64,000 nt of DNA. It comes from Saccharothrix sp. NRRL B-16348. Lineage in GTDB: Bacteria; Actinomycetota; Actinomycetes; Mycobacteriales; Pseudonocardiaceae. The stretch is from NCBI RefSeq assembly GCF_001280085.1, contig NZ_LGED01000197.1:1-64000 (forward strand). The letters run 5' to 3'. The translations under genes and the position numbers were made by a program. The stretch's first letter is position 1. Each line of letters opens with the position of its first letter. The notes under the pieces were generated by a model. It was not told the origin of the DNA and ran no database searches. It was given only the letters and a program-made list of their open reading frames with translations. Positions 41,888 through 51,485 of this stretch are shown piece by piece.

Positions 41888-42853
41888 TCACGGCAGACGT
41901 TGCCCGAAGAGCAGCGCGCCCGCCACGGCGATCAACCCCAGCACGGTGCCCAGCGCCACCCACGGCCGCGACGCGTCGGCCTGCTTCTTCTCGTAACCGA
42001 TCTGCTCGCCCAGCGTGTCGTACACCCGGCGCAGCTCCTCGGCGCTCGCGGCCTTGAAGAACTCGCCGCCGGACAGCTTCGCGATCTCCTTCATCGAGTC
42101 GTCGTCCACCGGCACCTCCTGCTGCCGGCCCTCGATCTCGACCACGCCCTCCTCGGTGCCGAACGAGATCGTGGAGATCGGGACGCCCGCCTTCTTCGCG
42201 TCCTCGGCCGCATCGAACGCGTCACGCGTGCCGACGGTCTCCTTGCCGTCCGTCATCAGCACGACCCGCGCGGGCGGTGGCCCGTCCGCGCCGCCGACGA
42301 CCTTGCCGAACGAGTCGATCGCCGCCAGCGCCGCCACGATCGCGTCACCGGTCGCGGTCGACTGGGCCAGCTTCAGCCCGTCGATGCTCTGCGTGACCGC
42401 GGCGCGGTCGGTGGTCGGCGCGACCAGCACGGTGGCCGAACCGGCGAACGAGATCAGCCCCAGGTTGATGCCCGGCGTGAGCCCGTCGGCGAACGACTTG
42501 GCGGCCACCTGCGCGGCCTCCAACCGGGACGGCTGCACGTCGGTGGCCTTCATCGACAGCGACGTGTCGATCACCAGCATCACGGTGGCGCGGTTGCGCG
42601 GCACCTTCTGCTCGGCGGTCGGCCCGGCCAGCGCCACGGTCAGCGCGATGAACGCGACCATCAGCACCGCCACCGGCACGTGCTTGTACCAGCCCTGCCG
42701 CTTGGGCGCGACCTTCTCCAGCATCGACAGGTTCGCGAACCGCAGCGTCCGCTTGCGCAGCACGCGTTGCAGCACCACGTAGAACGCGGCGATCGCCACC
42801 ACTGCCGCCAGCAACAAGAACCACCACGGCGCGGTGAAACCCGACAGGCTCAT
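41888..42853 (-). CDS. VWA-domain membrane protein (BatA-like)
   Basis: 321 residues: two N-terminal membrane helices (about 10-27 and 60-80), a von Willebrand factor A domain with a full MIDAS motif (VIDTSLSMKA, then TATGD and MTDGKE) and a C-terminal membrane helix (about 298-316). VWA-BatA proteins act with MoxR ATPases and DUF58 proteins in assembling or activating metal-dependent or envelope complexes. Its ATG overlaps the DUF58 stop. A GC-rich triplet of genes with the same order is widespread in actinobacteria. Confidence 0.9.
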   Translation of the reverse strand: MSLSGFTAPWWFLLLAAVVAIAAFYVVLQRVLRKRTLRFANLSMLEKVAPKRQGWYKHVPVAVLMVAFIALTVALAGPTAEQKVPRNRATVMLVIDTSLSMKATDVQPSRLEAAQVAAKSFADGLTPGINLGLISFAGSATVLVAPTTDRAAVTQSIDGLKLAQSTATGDAIVAALAAIDSFGKVVGGADGPPPARVVLMTDGKETVGTRDAFDAAEDAKKAGVPISTISFGTEEGVVEIEGRQQEVPVDDDSMKEIAKLSGGEFFKAASAEELRRVYDTLGEQIGYEKKQADASRPWVALGTVLGLIAVAGALLFGQRLP

Positions 42854-43799
42854 CAGGCCACCCCTCCCGACCAGCGGCGCTTGCGCGCGACGACGAACCG
42901 CACGGTGTCCGCGATCCAGTCCGAGTCGGTGCGCAGCACGAGGTGACCCGCCCCGGCCCGCCGCAGACCCGCCGCCACCTCGGCGCGGTGCTCGGCCGCC
43001 GCGGCGGCGAACTCCCGGCGCAGCAGCGGTGACGCGACGACCTCGCGCTGCCGGCCCGACTCCGGGTCGGCCAGCACGACCGTGCCCACCTCGGGCAGGT
43101 CGATGTCACGCGGGTCGATCACCTCGATGGCCACCAGGTCGTGCCGGGCGGACAACGCGCGCAGCGGGCGCTGCCACTCCGTGCCGCCGAGGAAGTCGGA
43201 GATCACCACGACGAGGCCACGACGCCGCGGCGGGCGACGCAGCTGCTCGACCACCTCCGCCAGCGAGCCGCGGGTGCCCTCGGGTGCGCGCGGCGTCTCG
43301 GCGACCTTGCGGATCAGGCCGCGCGAGTGCGCCAGGCCACCGCGTGCGGGCACCCGGACGAGGTCCTCGCCGGTGGAGACGAGGGCGCCGATCCGGTTGC
43401 CGCCGCCGCGGGTCAGGTGCGCCACCGCGGCCGTCGCGGCGACCACCAGGTCGCGCTTCTCGCACGCCGCCGTGCCGAAGTCGAGGCTCGGGGACAGGTC
43501 GATCGCGAGCCACGTCTCCAGCTCGCGGTCGGCGACGGTCTCGCGGATGTGCGGCACGGTGGTGCGCGCGGTGACCGCCCAGTCCATCCGCCGCACGTCG
43601 TCGCCGGGCTGGTAGGGCCGCGCCTCGCCGGGCTCGGAGCCAGGTCCGGGGACGAGGCCCAGGTGGTTGCCCTGGAGCAGCCCGTCGAGCCGGCGGCGGA
43701 CCTCCAGTTCGAGCGTGCGCAGCGCCGCTTCCATCCGGCCGCCGTGCAGCACGGGCGGCGCCCAGCTCGGCCGGTCGGCGCCCGTCGGGTTCGGCTCGG

Positions 43800-43803
<4 letters not shown>
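42853..43803 (-). CDS. DUF58 domain protein
   Basis: 316 residues carrying the DUF58 signature (EARPYQPGDDVRRMDWAVTA, residues about 55-75) followed by a VWA-like fold (TWLAIDLSPSLDFG; RRGLVVVISDFLGG). It functions with the adjacent MoxR ATPase and VWA protein. The start overlaps the moxR stop (ATGA) and the end touches the VWA gene start, so the three are one operon. Confidence 0.9.
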
Positions 43804-44831
<1,028 letters not shown>

Positions 44832-44966
44832 AGGTCCTCCTCGACAGGGTTGTACGACTGTGGCCCAGTCTCCCCTGCCGACGGTATGGCTCTTGTGAAG
44901 GGGGTCGGACCCCGGAATCGGGCAGCGGTGCAGCTCACGCCCATCTCACCCGATCTTGGTCACCCG

Positions 44967-45503
44967 TCAGGGTGTCAGGTCGCGCGGCGTGTCCACGTCC
45001 CGTGCCTCGCCCGGCAGGGCGGTGACGGCCGCGGGGTTCAGCGGGCCGAGGACCGAGCGCAGCGAGACGTCGCGCGGGTCGGCGGGCACGGCTCGGCGCA
45101 GCGGACCGGTGCGCCACGCCCCGATGAGCCACTGCGAGCGGCCCTCGTCGTCCACGAGGACCGCGCCGGTGTCGCCGACGGCCGCCAGCAGGCGGTCCAC
45201 CGTGGACCGGGTGAGGCCCGGCTGGTCCACCGCGAGCACCACCACCAGGTCGGTCGCGACGTGCGCGAGCCCGGCGGCCAGTCCCGCGACCGGTCCGCCG
45301 CCGGGTGGGTCCTCCCGTGCCCACGTCACGCCGGGCACGTCGTCCTTGCGCGGGCCCACGACGACGGTCCGCCGGGCGAGCGCGACCGCGTCCAGCACGT
45401 GGTCGAGCAGCGTGCGGCCGCCGACCACGACCGACGCCTTGTCCACGCCGCCCAGCCTGCTGCCCCGACCACCCGCGAGGACCACCGCCGTCCAGGACGC
45501 CAC
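44967..45503 (-). CDS. MobA-like nucleotidyltransferase
   Basis: 178 residues with the NTP-transferase start VVLAGGRGSRLGGVDKASVV (residues 7-26) and an acid motif VVLAVDQPGLT. It resembles molybdenum-cofactor guanylyltransferase (MobA), which attaches GMP to molybdopterin, but is a divergent, short member, so another sugar- or cofactor-nucleotidyl transfer is possible. It lies 16 bp downstream of the MHYT gene on the same strand. No other molybdenum-cofactor gene is nearby. Confidence 0.8.
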   Translation of the reverse strand: MASWTAVVLAGGRGSRLGGVDKASVVVGGRTLLDHVLDAVALARRTVVVGPRKDDVPGVTWAREDPPGGGPVAGLAAGLAHVATDLVVVLAVDQPGLTRSTVDRLLAAVGDTGAVLVDDEGRSQWLIGAWRTGPLRRAVPADPRDVSLRSVLGPLNPAAVTALPGEARDVDTPRDLTP

Positions 45504-45519
45504 GGGCCAACCGTAGCCG

Positions 45520-46269
45520 CTAGACGGGCTCGCCCAGCGCGTCGTCGTCGGAGGTGAAGAGCAGCCACAGCAGCGCGGCCACCACCAGGGCGCTCGTCAC
45601 GAACACCGGGAACACCAGGTCGAACGCGGCCGTGCCCAGCGGCGCGGCGATCGTCGGGTCGACGTCGACCCGCACCGCGGCCATGCCCGTGTAGTGCATA
45701 CCGGTGACCGCGACGCCCATGATCAGCCCGGCCGCGATCCGCGCGAGCGCCGTCTTCACGACCAGGGTGAACCAGAACGCGGCGGTCGCGGCGACCACCG
45801 CGATCAGCACCGACAACGCGACCAGCGCCGGTGCGTAGGAGATCCCGCCGCGGAACCGGATGGCGGACATGCCCAGGTAGTGCATGCCCGCCACGCCGAG
45901 CCCGGCCAGCAGTCCCGCGATGAGCAGCCGCATCCTGGTGAACCGGACGAGCGTGACCAGCGACAGCCCGGCGCCGACCACCGCGATGGCCACCACGGCG
46001 GACAGCGCGGTCAGCGGCACGGAGTACTTGACCACGACGCCGGGCACGTCGAAGCCGAGCATGGCGATGAAGTGCATGAGCCAGATGCCGACGCCGCCGA
46101 TGGCGAACGCGCCGAACACGGTCCAGCGCGCCTTGGCGGCCCGGCTCGGCTCGGCCTGGGCGCGGGCCATGCAGGCGAGGCCGATGAGGGAGCCGACCAC
46201 GGAGACGACGTAGGCGAGCACGAGGGTGGAGAGGCCGTCGGAGAAGTGCTGCATCGAGTCGTGGTCCAC
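45520..46269 (-). CDS. MHYT-domain integral membrane sensor
   Basis: 249 residues with seven predicted membrane helices and three MHYT-type motifs (WLMHFIAMLGF, VAGMHYLGMSAI, VTGMHYTGMAAV) that are thought to bind copper and sense O2, CO or NO. In most known proteins this module is fused to GGDEF or EAL output domains. Here it stands alone, with a tandem GGDEF protein encoded immediately upstream on the same strand, separated by a hairpin at 46310-46348. Confidence 0.92.
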   Translation of the reverse strand: MDHDSMQHFSDGLSTLVLAYVVSVVGSLIGLACMARAQAEPSRAAKARWTVFGAFAIGGVGIWLMHFIAMLGFDVPGVVVKYSVPLTALSAVVAIAVVGAGLSLVTLVRFTRMRLLIAGLLAGLGVAGMHYLGMSAIRFRGGISYAPALVALSVLIAVVAATAAFWFTLVVKTALARIAAGLIMGVAVTGMHYTGMAAVRVDVDPTIAAPLGTAAFDLVFPVFVTSALVVAALLWLLFTSDDDALGEPV

Positions 46270-46309
46270 ACCCCAATTACTAACTCACGGTGATCACGTT
46301 CACCAGAAC

Positions 46310-46348
46310 GGCCCAGGTGAATTCATTGATTCGCAATGCACCTGGGCC
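46310..46348. terminator. Hairpin between the GGDEF and MHYT genes
   Basis: GGCCCAGGTG (46310-46319) pairs perfectly with CACCTGGGCC (46339-46348), and CATTG/CAATG inside the loop extends the fold. It lies in the 161-bp gap. It may terminate the GGDEF transcript or regulate MHYT expression. Confidence 0.6.
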
Positions 46349-46430
46349 ATTTCTCTACCGAGCGTAGTCTTTAGCTAGGCTAAATGGACGACTCGGAACA
46401 CCGTGAGGGTGAGCCGCGCCCGTGGCCGTC

Positions 46431-47885
46431 CTACGCGGTCACGTCGTGCGGCACGCCCACCCCACCGGCACGGCGGCCGACCACCCGGTTGCGGCCCGCG
46501 TCCTTGGCCTCCAGCACCGCCACGCTGGCCTCCTCCACCGCGTCGGTCACGGACGCGCCCGGCACGACCTCCACCGCGCCGATCGACACCGTCACCACGC
46601 CGCCGGTGTTGCCCCGGTGCTCCAGCCCGAGCCGTTGCACCGCCTGCCTGATCCGCTCGCCCGACGCCAGCGCGCCGTCCAGTCGCGTGCCCGGCAGCAG
46701 CACGGTGAACTCCTCGCCCCCGTACCGGTACGCGCGATCACCCGCCCGGGTGGTGCGGTCGATGGCCTCGGCGACCTTGCGCAACGTCTCGTGCCCGGCC
46801 AGGTAGCGGTACAGCGTGTTGTAGCTGTGGAAGCGGTCGATGTCGACCAGCAGCAGGCTGTACGGCTCGCCGGCGCGGTTGCGGCGGGCGTGGTCGGCGT
46901 CGAACGTGGCCGGGTTCGGCAGGCCCGTGCGCTGGTCGATGGTCGCCGCCTCGGCCAGCGCCCGGTTCTCCGCGTGCAGCTCCTCCAGCCGCTCGGCGAG
47001 CCGGTCGACCTGGTGCTTGCGCGCCAGCGCCCAGTCCTCCAGGTCCTGGTCGTAGACGGCGACGCCGACCGGGCCGATCGTCTTCGCCCGGTACATCGCC
47101 AGGTCCGCCTGGTGCAGCAGGTCCTCCGCGCCGTGGCCGGGCCGGACGAACGTGATGCCCGCCGACACCGTCACCCGGACCACGCCCTCGTCCAACGTCA
47201 CCGGCGTGGCGATCACGGCCAGGATCTCCTGCGCCGCGGCGATCGCCTGCTGCTCGTCCAGTTCGTCGAGCAGCACGGCGAACTCGTCGCCGCCGAGCCG
47301 GGCCGCCGTGCCGCGGCCGGCCACCACCGCCGCCAGCCGGGACGCGACCAGGCGCAGCACGTGGTCGCCCGCCGCGTGCCCGTGCAGGTCGTTGACGTCC
47401 TTGAACTGGTCGAGGTCGAGGAACACCAGCACCGGGCCCGGCGCGCCGCGCACGGCCTGCTCCAGCCGCGGCAGGAAGCCGGTGCGGTTGGCCAGGCCCG
47501 TCAACGCGTCGGTGTTGAGCCGGCTGCCCAGCTCGTCGGCCGTCTCCGCCCACCCCGTGACGTCGAGCGCGACCACCACCAGGCCGCGCACGTCGGGGTC
47601 CTCGCTCAGGTCGCGGGCGATCAGGTCGACCCGCCGGTGCACCGAGCCCTCCACCGGCACCGCGCACGTCAACCGCGACGCGCCCGTGCGGCCGGCCGCC
47701 TGGAGGAACGTGCCGACCGCCGCCGCGTCGCCGTTCGCCACCAGGTCGGGCAGCAGGCCGGACGCGGCGCCGAACAACCGCCGGGCCGCCGGGGACGCCC
47801 AGCGGACGCCCAGGTCGGTCGGGTCGACCACCAGCACGGCGGCGTCGGCCCGGTCGAGCACCGCCTGGTGGAAGCCGCCGTTCAT
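46431..47885 (-). CDS. PAS and tandem GGDEF domain protein (diguanylate cyclase)
   Basis: 484 residues: a PAS-like sensor (1-about 125), a first GGDEF domain (about 145-300, LDLDQFKDVNDLHG, RLGGDEFAVLL), a short helical linker and a second GGDEF domain (about 320-475, DIDRFHSYN, YRYGGEEFTVLLPG). Both active-site motifs are intact. Only the second has the inhibitory-site RxxD (RAGD, five residues before GGEEF). No EAL domain. It likely makes cyclic di-GMP. The ATG overlaps the stop of the alpha/beta hydrolase gene (ATGA). Confidence 0.9.
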   Translation of the reverse strand: MNGGFHQAVLDRADAAVLVVDPTDLGVRWASPAARRLFGAASGLLPDLVANGDAAAVGTFLQAAGRTGASRLTCAVPVEGSVHRRVDLIARDLSEDPDVRGLVVVALDVTGWAETADELGSRLNTDALTGLANRTGFLPRLEQAVRGAPGPVLVFLDLDQFKDVNDLHGHAAGDHVLRLVASRLAAVVAGRGTAARLGGDEFAVLLDELDEQQAIAAAQEILAVIATPVTLDEGVVRVTVSAGITFVRPGHGAEDLLHQADLAMYRAKTIGPVGVAVYDQDLEDWALARKHQVDRLAERLEELHAENRALAEAATIDQRTGLPNPATFDADHARRNRAGEPYSLLLVDIDRFHSYNTLYRYLAGHETLRKVAEAIDRTTRAGDRAYRYGGEEFTVLLPGTRLDGALASGERIRQAVQRLGLEHRGNTGGVVTVSIGAVEVVPGASVTDAVEEASVAVLEAKDAGRNRVVGRRAGGVGVPHDVTA

Positions 47886-48673
47886 CGCGACGCGCTGAGG
47901 AACCGCAGCAGGGCGCGGTCGAACTCGTCGGGCCGGTCGAGGTTCACCAGGTGCGCGGCGCCCTCGACGACGACCTTCCCGGCCCGCGGCGCGGCGCCGA
48001 GCACGAGGTCGGCGACCACGTGGATGTCCGACGAGTCGAGGTCGCCGACGACGACCAGCGTCGGCGCGGTGAGCTCGTGCAGGCGGTCCACCGCGTGCAC
48101 CTCGTCCCCCATGATCGTGAACACCCCGCTCGTCACGGCGTGGACGGTCAGCACGCGGCACATCTCCCGCACCTCGGGGTCGACCTCGTCCGGTGACCGG
48201 TGTGGACCGTCGACCCACATCCGCAGCACGCACTCCGCGACCTCGTCCACCGTGGTCGAAGCCCGCATCCGCGCGAACTGGTCCAGGACGAACGGGTCCT
48301 CGAACTTCATCCCGCTCACGCCCGGCCCGACGAGCACCAAGCCGGCCACCCGGTCGGGGTGGGTGACCGCGAAGTCGATCGCGGTGCGGGCGCCCATCGA
48401 CAGGCCGACGAGCGTCGGCCGGTCGAGGTCGAGACCGTCCAGCAGGTCCCTCAGGTCCTCGTGGTGCGCGAACGGGCCGGTCACCGGCGAAGACTCGCCG
48501 TGGCCCCTCGCGTCGTACCGGATCACGGTGTGGTCCCGCGCCAGCAGGTCGTACTGACGGTCCCACATGGCGACCCCGAGCCCGCCCGCGTGCAGCAGCA
48601 CGACCGGTGGCCCGTCGCCACGTCTGTGATAGGTCAATTCGCCGTCGTCGAGAATCAAGCGGCCGGCCGTCAT
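47882..48673 (-). CDS. Alpha/beta-fold hydrolase
   Basis: 263 residues: the oxyanion region VVLLHAGGLG, a nucleophile elbow GLSMG with catalytic Ser (residue about 92), a downstream Asp (VVVGDLDSS) and a terminal His (VVEGAAHLVNLDRP). It resembles 3-oxoadipate enol-lactonase-like esterases but the substrate is not evident. It is translationally coupled to the GGDEF gene, an unusual pairing. Confidence 0.85.
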   Translation of the reverse strand: MTAGRLILDDGELTYHRRGDGPPVVLLHAGGLGVAMWDRQYDLLARDHTVIRYDARGHGESSPVTGPFAHHEDLRDLLDGLDLDRPTLVGLSMGARTAIDFAVTHPDRVAGLVLVGPGVSGMKFEDPFVLDQFARMRASTTVDEVAECVLRMWVDGPHRSPDEVDPEVREMCRVLTVHAVTSGVFTIMGDEVHAVDRLHELTAPTLVVVGDLDSSDIHVVADLVLGAAPRAGKVVVEGAAHLVNLDRPDEFDRALLRFLSASR

Positions 48674-49005
48674 GGTCCCCCCTGGACTTGACTTCCTCCC
48701 TCAGACCACTGACGCTACCGAATCCGCGCGGCGCATTCGGGTGATCACGGGCATTTCTCCGCATTTCGGGGGTCACAATTCCGCGATCACGCCGAATAGG
48801 GGTTCATATCCACCCGTAGTCCACTGTGGACAGGCCAAGTGAGACGGATCCGGTAAACCGGTGGACAGCCTCTCGCCATCATGCCTAACCTCACCGTCCC
48901 CTGTCCTCACGTGTGCGAACGAGGTGCATTGCATGCCCGTCCGGGTCCCGGCCGCCGAGCGGCCGATCACGCCGACCTTTCCCCTTGACGTGAGGACGAC
49001 CGGAA
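48674..49005. other. 332-bp intergenic region between divergent genes
   Basis: It separates the hydrolase gene (minus) from the methyltransferase gene (plus). It contains a short perfect palindrome GTCCACTGTGGAC (48819-48831). I see no convincing gene or terminator; it probably holds both promoters. Confidence 0.5.
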
Positions 49006-49752
49006 GTGGACATACCTCGTGGTTTCACCATCCGTGAAAGCACCCACCGCATCCACAACCCGCTGGACGAAGCCAAGTTGGCCGTCCTCGGGCGGGCGTT
49101 GCGCCCGGAACCCGGGTGGCGCGTGCTCGACCTCGCCTGCGGTTCGGGCGAGATGCTGTGCACCTGGGCCCGTGACCACGGGCTGACCGGCACGGGCGTC
49201 GACCTCAGCCCGGCGTTCCTCGCCTCGGCGCGGGCACGTGCGGCCGAGCTGGGCGTGGCCGACCGGGTGGAGTTCGCGCACGGCGACGCGTCGGGTCACG
49301 TCGCGGACGAGCCGGTGGACATCGCCGCGTGCGTCGGCGCGGCGTGGATCGGCGGCGGCGTGCCCGGCACGGTGGAGCTGTTGCGGCGCAGCCTGCGCCC
49401 CGGCGGCCTGCTGCTGATCGGGCACCCGTTCTGGCGGGTCGACCCGCCCGACCAGGCCGCGGTGGAAGGCAGCCACGCGACCAGCCGGGACGACTTCCTG
49501 TCCCTGCCTGGGCTGCTCGCGCAGTTCGACGGGTTGGGCTGCGACGTGGTCGAGATGGTGCTGGCCGACCAGGACAGCTGGGACCGCTACGTCGCGGCGC
49601 AGTGGCTCAACACCCGCCAGTGGCTCGACCGGAACCCGGACGACGAGTTGGCGCCCGTGCTGCGCGCCGAACTCGCGGCCGCACCGGTCCGGTACGCGCG
49701 CTACCAACGCGAGTACATGGGCTGGGGAGTGTTCGCCTTGATGGACCGCTGA
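49006..49752 (+). CDS. Class I SAM-dependent methyltransferase
   Basis: 248 residues with motif I VLDLACGSGEM (about 39-49), the acidic strand-2 end (TGTGVDLSPAFL), motif II-like FAHGDASGHV and post-motif LLRRSLRPGGLLLIG. The C-terminal region with DRYVAAQWLNTRQWL looks like the small-molecule methyltransferases annotated as SAM-dependent methyltransferase in Streptomyces. Substrate unknown. The GTG start is preceded by GGAAG. Confidence 0.85.
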   Translation: MDIPRGFTIRESTHRIHNPLDEAKLAVLGRALRPEPGWRVLDLACGSGEMLCTWARDHGLTGTGVDLSPAFLASARARAAELGVADRVEFAHGDASGHVADEPVDIAACVGAAWIGGGVPGTVELLRRSLRPGGLLLIGHPFWRVDPPDQAAVEGSHATSRDDFLSLPGLLAQFDGLGCDVVEMVLADQDSWDRYVAAQWLNTRQWLDRNPDDELAPVLRAELAAAPVRYARYQREYMGWGVFALMDR

Positions 49753-49802
49753 TGAGGAGCGCGGGCCCCCGGTTTGTCGGGGGTCCGCGCCATCATGGAC
49801 CC

Positions 49803-50600
49803 ATGGAAGATCGTCGACTGATCGTCGAAGTGCTGTCCGCCGCGGCCGTCGCGGACCGGTTGCGCGCGCTGGACGTGACCGGGCTGGCGATGGTGGCCGA
49901 CTCCACCTCGCCCGGGCCCGCCGCGCTGGTGGTGAGCGGTCTCGAGGACCCGCGGGCGGACGTCGTGGTGAACAGTTCCACCCAGGCGGACGCGCTGTGG
50001 ACCGAGCGGATCGAGCCGTTCGCACGTCGGTTCGCGGGCATCGACCCGCCACCGCGCACACCGCCCGTGTTGGAGGAGCACGACCCGCGGCTGCCCGTCC
50101 TCGCGCGCCGCCTGCTCGACCGGTTGCGCGACGCCCTCGGCAAGCGGTCGCGGACGTACGACCACATCGGTTCGACCGCCGTGCCGGGGTTGCGCGCCAA
50201 GCGGTTCATCGACCTCCAGCTCGGCGTGCCCCTGCTGCCCGACCCCGACGACGAGTACACGCTGGCCGCGCTGGGATTCCGCGCCGAGACGGGCGCCCGC
50301 CCGGACTCCCCCGGCGTGACCCACGACTGGCACACCGACCCGGAGGTGCCGGAGGCGCTGTACCGGAAGCGGCTCTACGTCCGGCACGACCCGGAGGCGC
50401 CCGCGATCCTGCACGTGCGGCAGCTCGGCAACCCGTGGCACCGGCGGACGATCGACTTCCGCGACCGGCTGCGCGCCGACCCGGCCGTGCGGGAAGCGTA
50501 CGAGACCGCGAAACTCCGTGCGGCCGAAGCGCACGCCGGAGACGACGACTACGACGACTACACCCGCGCGAAATCGGAATTCTTCCGCTCGACGGGGTGA
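49803..50600 (+). CDS. GrpB-family protein with an N-terminal extension
   Basis: 265 residues. The C-terminal 170 residues form a GrpB-type nucleotidyltransferase-like domain (YDHIGSTAVPGLRAKRFIDL with the GS...D pattern, then HVRQLGNPWHRRTIDFRDRL). The N-terminal 85 residues (LIVEVLSAAAVADRLRALDV to about RFAGIDPP) are extra compared with the usual family length. The family is poorly understood; a dephospho-CoA-kinase-associated version exists. The ATG at 49803 is chosen by frame; an ATG at 49796 is out of frame. Confidence 0.82.
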   Translation: MEDRRLIVEVLSAAAVADRLRALDVTGLAMVADSTSPGPAALVVSGLEDPRADVVVNSSTQADALWTERIEPFARRFAGIDPPPRTPPVLEEHDPRLPVLARRLLDRLRDALGKRSRTYDHIGSTAVPGLRAKRFIDLQLGVPLLPDPDDEYTLAALGFRAETGARPDSPGVTHDWHTDPEVPEALYRKRLYVRHDPEAPAILHVRQLGNPWHRRTIDFRDRLRADPAVREAYETAKLRAAEAHAGDDDYDDYTRAKSEFFRSTG

Positions 50601-50684
50601 ATTCGCTCAAGCCGTACAGCCGGCACGCCGATGGGGCGGTGCTCGATCGAGCAAGATCCCCGACGCGTGCAGGAGGAGTTCGGC

Positions 50685-51464
50685 ATGGCTTTGCGCGACC
50701 GCGTCCGCGATGTCGTGGACGGCAGGCGCTTCCAGCGGATGGTCATCGCGGTGATCGTGGTCAACGCGATCACCCTCGGCTGCGAGACGTCGACGGCACT
50801 GGTCGCGTCCTACGGCGATGTGTTCGACGCGCTGGACCACGCCGCCCTGGCGATCTTCGTCCTGGAACTGGCCGCGCGGCTGTACGCGCACGGCCTCCGG
50901 TTCTTCCGCGACCCCTGGAACTGCTTCGACTTCGTCGTGGTCGGCGTCGCCCTGCTGCCCGCGGCCGGTCCGCTGTCGGTCGTCCGGGCCCTGCGCATCC
51001 TGCGCGCGCTGCGCCTGGTCGCGATGGTGCCGAGCATGCGCCGCGTGGTGACCGCGCTGGTGAAGTCCGTCCCGGGCCTGCTGTCGCTGTCCGGGCTGCT
51101 CGTGCTGATGCTGTACGTCGGCAGCGTGGTCGCCATCAACCTGTTCCGCGCCAGCGGCGACCCCCGGTTCGGCGACCTCGGTGCGACCATCCTGACGCTG
51201 TTCCAGCTCACCACCGGCGACGGCTGGTCGGACGTGATGCGCGACCTGATGGCCACCCAGCCGTTGGCCTGGATCTTCTTCGTGGTCTACCTGCTGGTCG
51301 GCACGTTCACCATGCTGAACCTGTTCATCGCGGTCGTGTGCAGCGCGATGGAGTCCGAGGCCGCGCCGCCGAGCGCACCGGACGACCGGCTGCTGGACGA
51401 GATCAAGGCGCTGCGCGAGGAGGTCCGGGCGCTGCGGCTGGAGCCCGTCGGAGACCGCCGTTGA
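50685..51464 (+). CDS. Single-domain voltage-gated cation channel (NaChBac/BacCav-like)
   Basis: 259 residues: S1 (20-35), S2 (53-68), S3 (79-92), an S4 voltage sensor with arginines every third residue (101, 104, 107, 110), S5 (131-153), pore, S6 (194-222) and a C-terminal coiled coil (232-252). This matches bacterial homotetrameric sodium/calcium channels. The selectivity filter reads T177-G178-D179-G180-W181-S182-D183, whereas sodium-type NaChBac has TLESW; an acidic Asp with a second Asp nearby points to Ca2+ preference (inference). The ATG at 50685 is preferred because AGGAGGAG precedes it; an upstream frame begins at 50631. Confidence 0.9.
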   Translation: MALRDRVRDVVDGRRFQRMVIAVIVVNAITLGCETSTALVASYGDVFDALDHAALAIFVLELAARLYAHGLRFFRDPWNCFDFVVVGVALLPAAGPLSVVRALRILRALRLVAMVPSMRRVVTALVKSVPGLLSLSGLLVLMLYVGSVVAINLFRASGDPRFGDLGATILTLFQLTTGDGWSDVMRDLMATQPLAWIFFVVYLLVGTFTMLNLFIAVVCSAMESEAAPPSAPDDRLLDEIKALREEVRALRLEPVGDRR

Positions 51465-51485
51465 CCGGGGAGACGCCGGCGACGG

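Noticed and set aside
49329..49802. Longer plus-strand frame leading into the GrpB-family gene
   Set aside because: It is out of frame with, and lies over, the conserved methyltransferase gene; the GrpB gene starts at the ATG at 49803.
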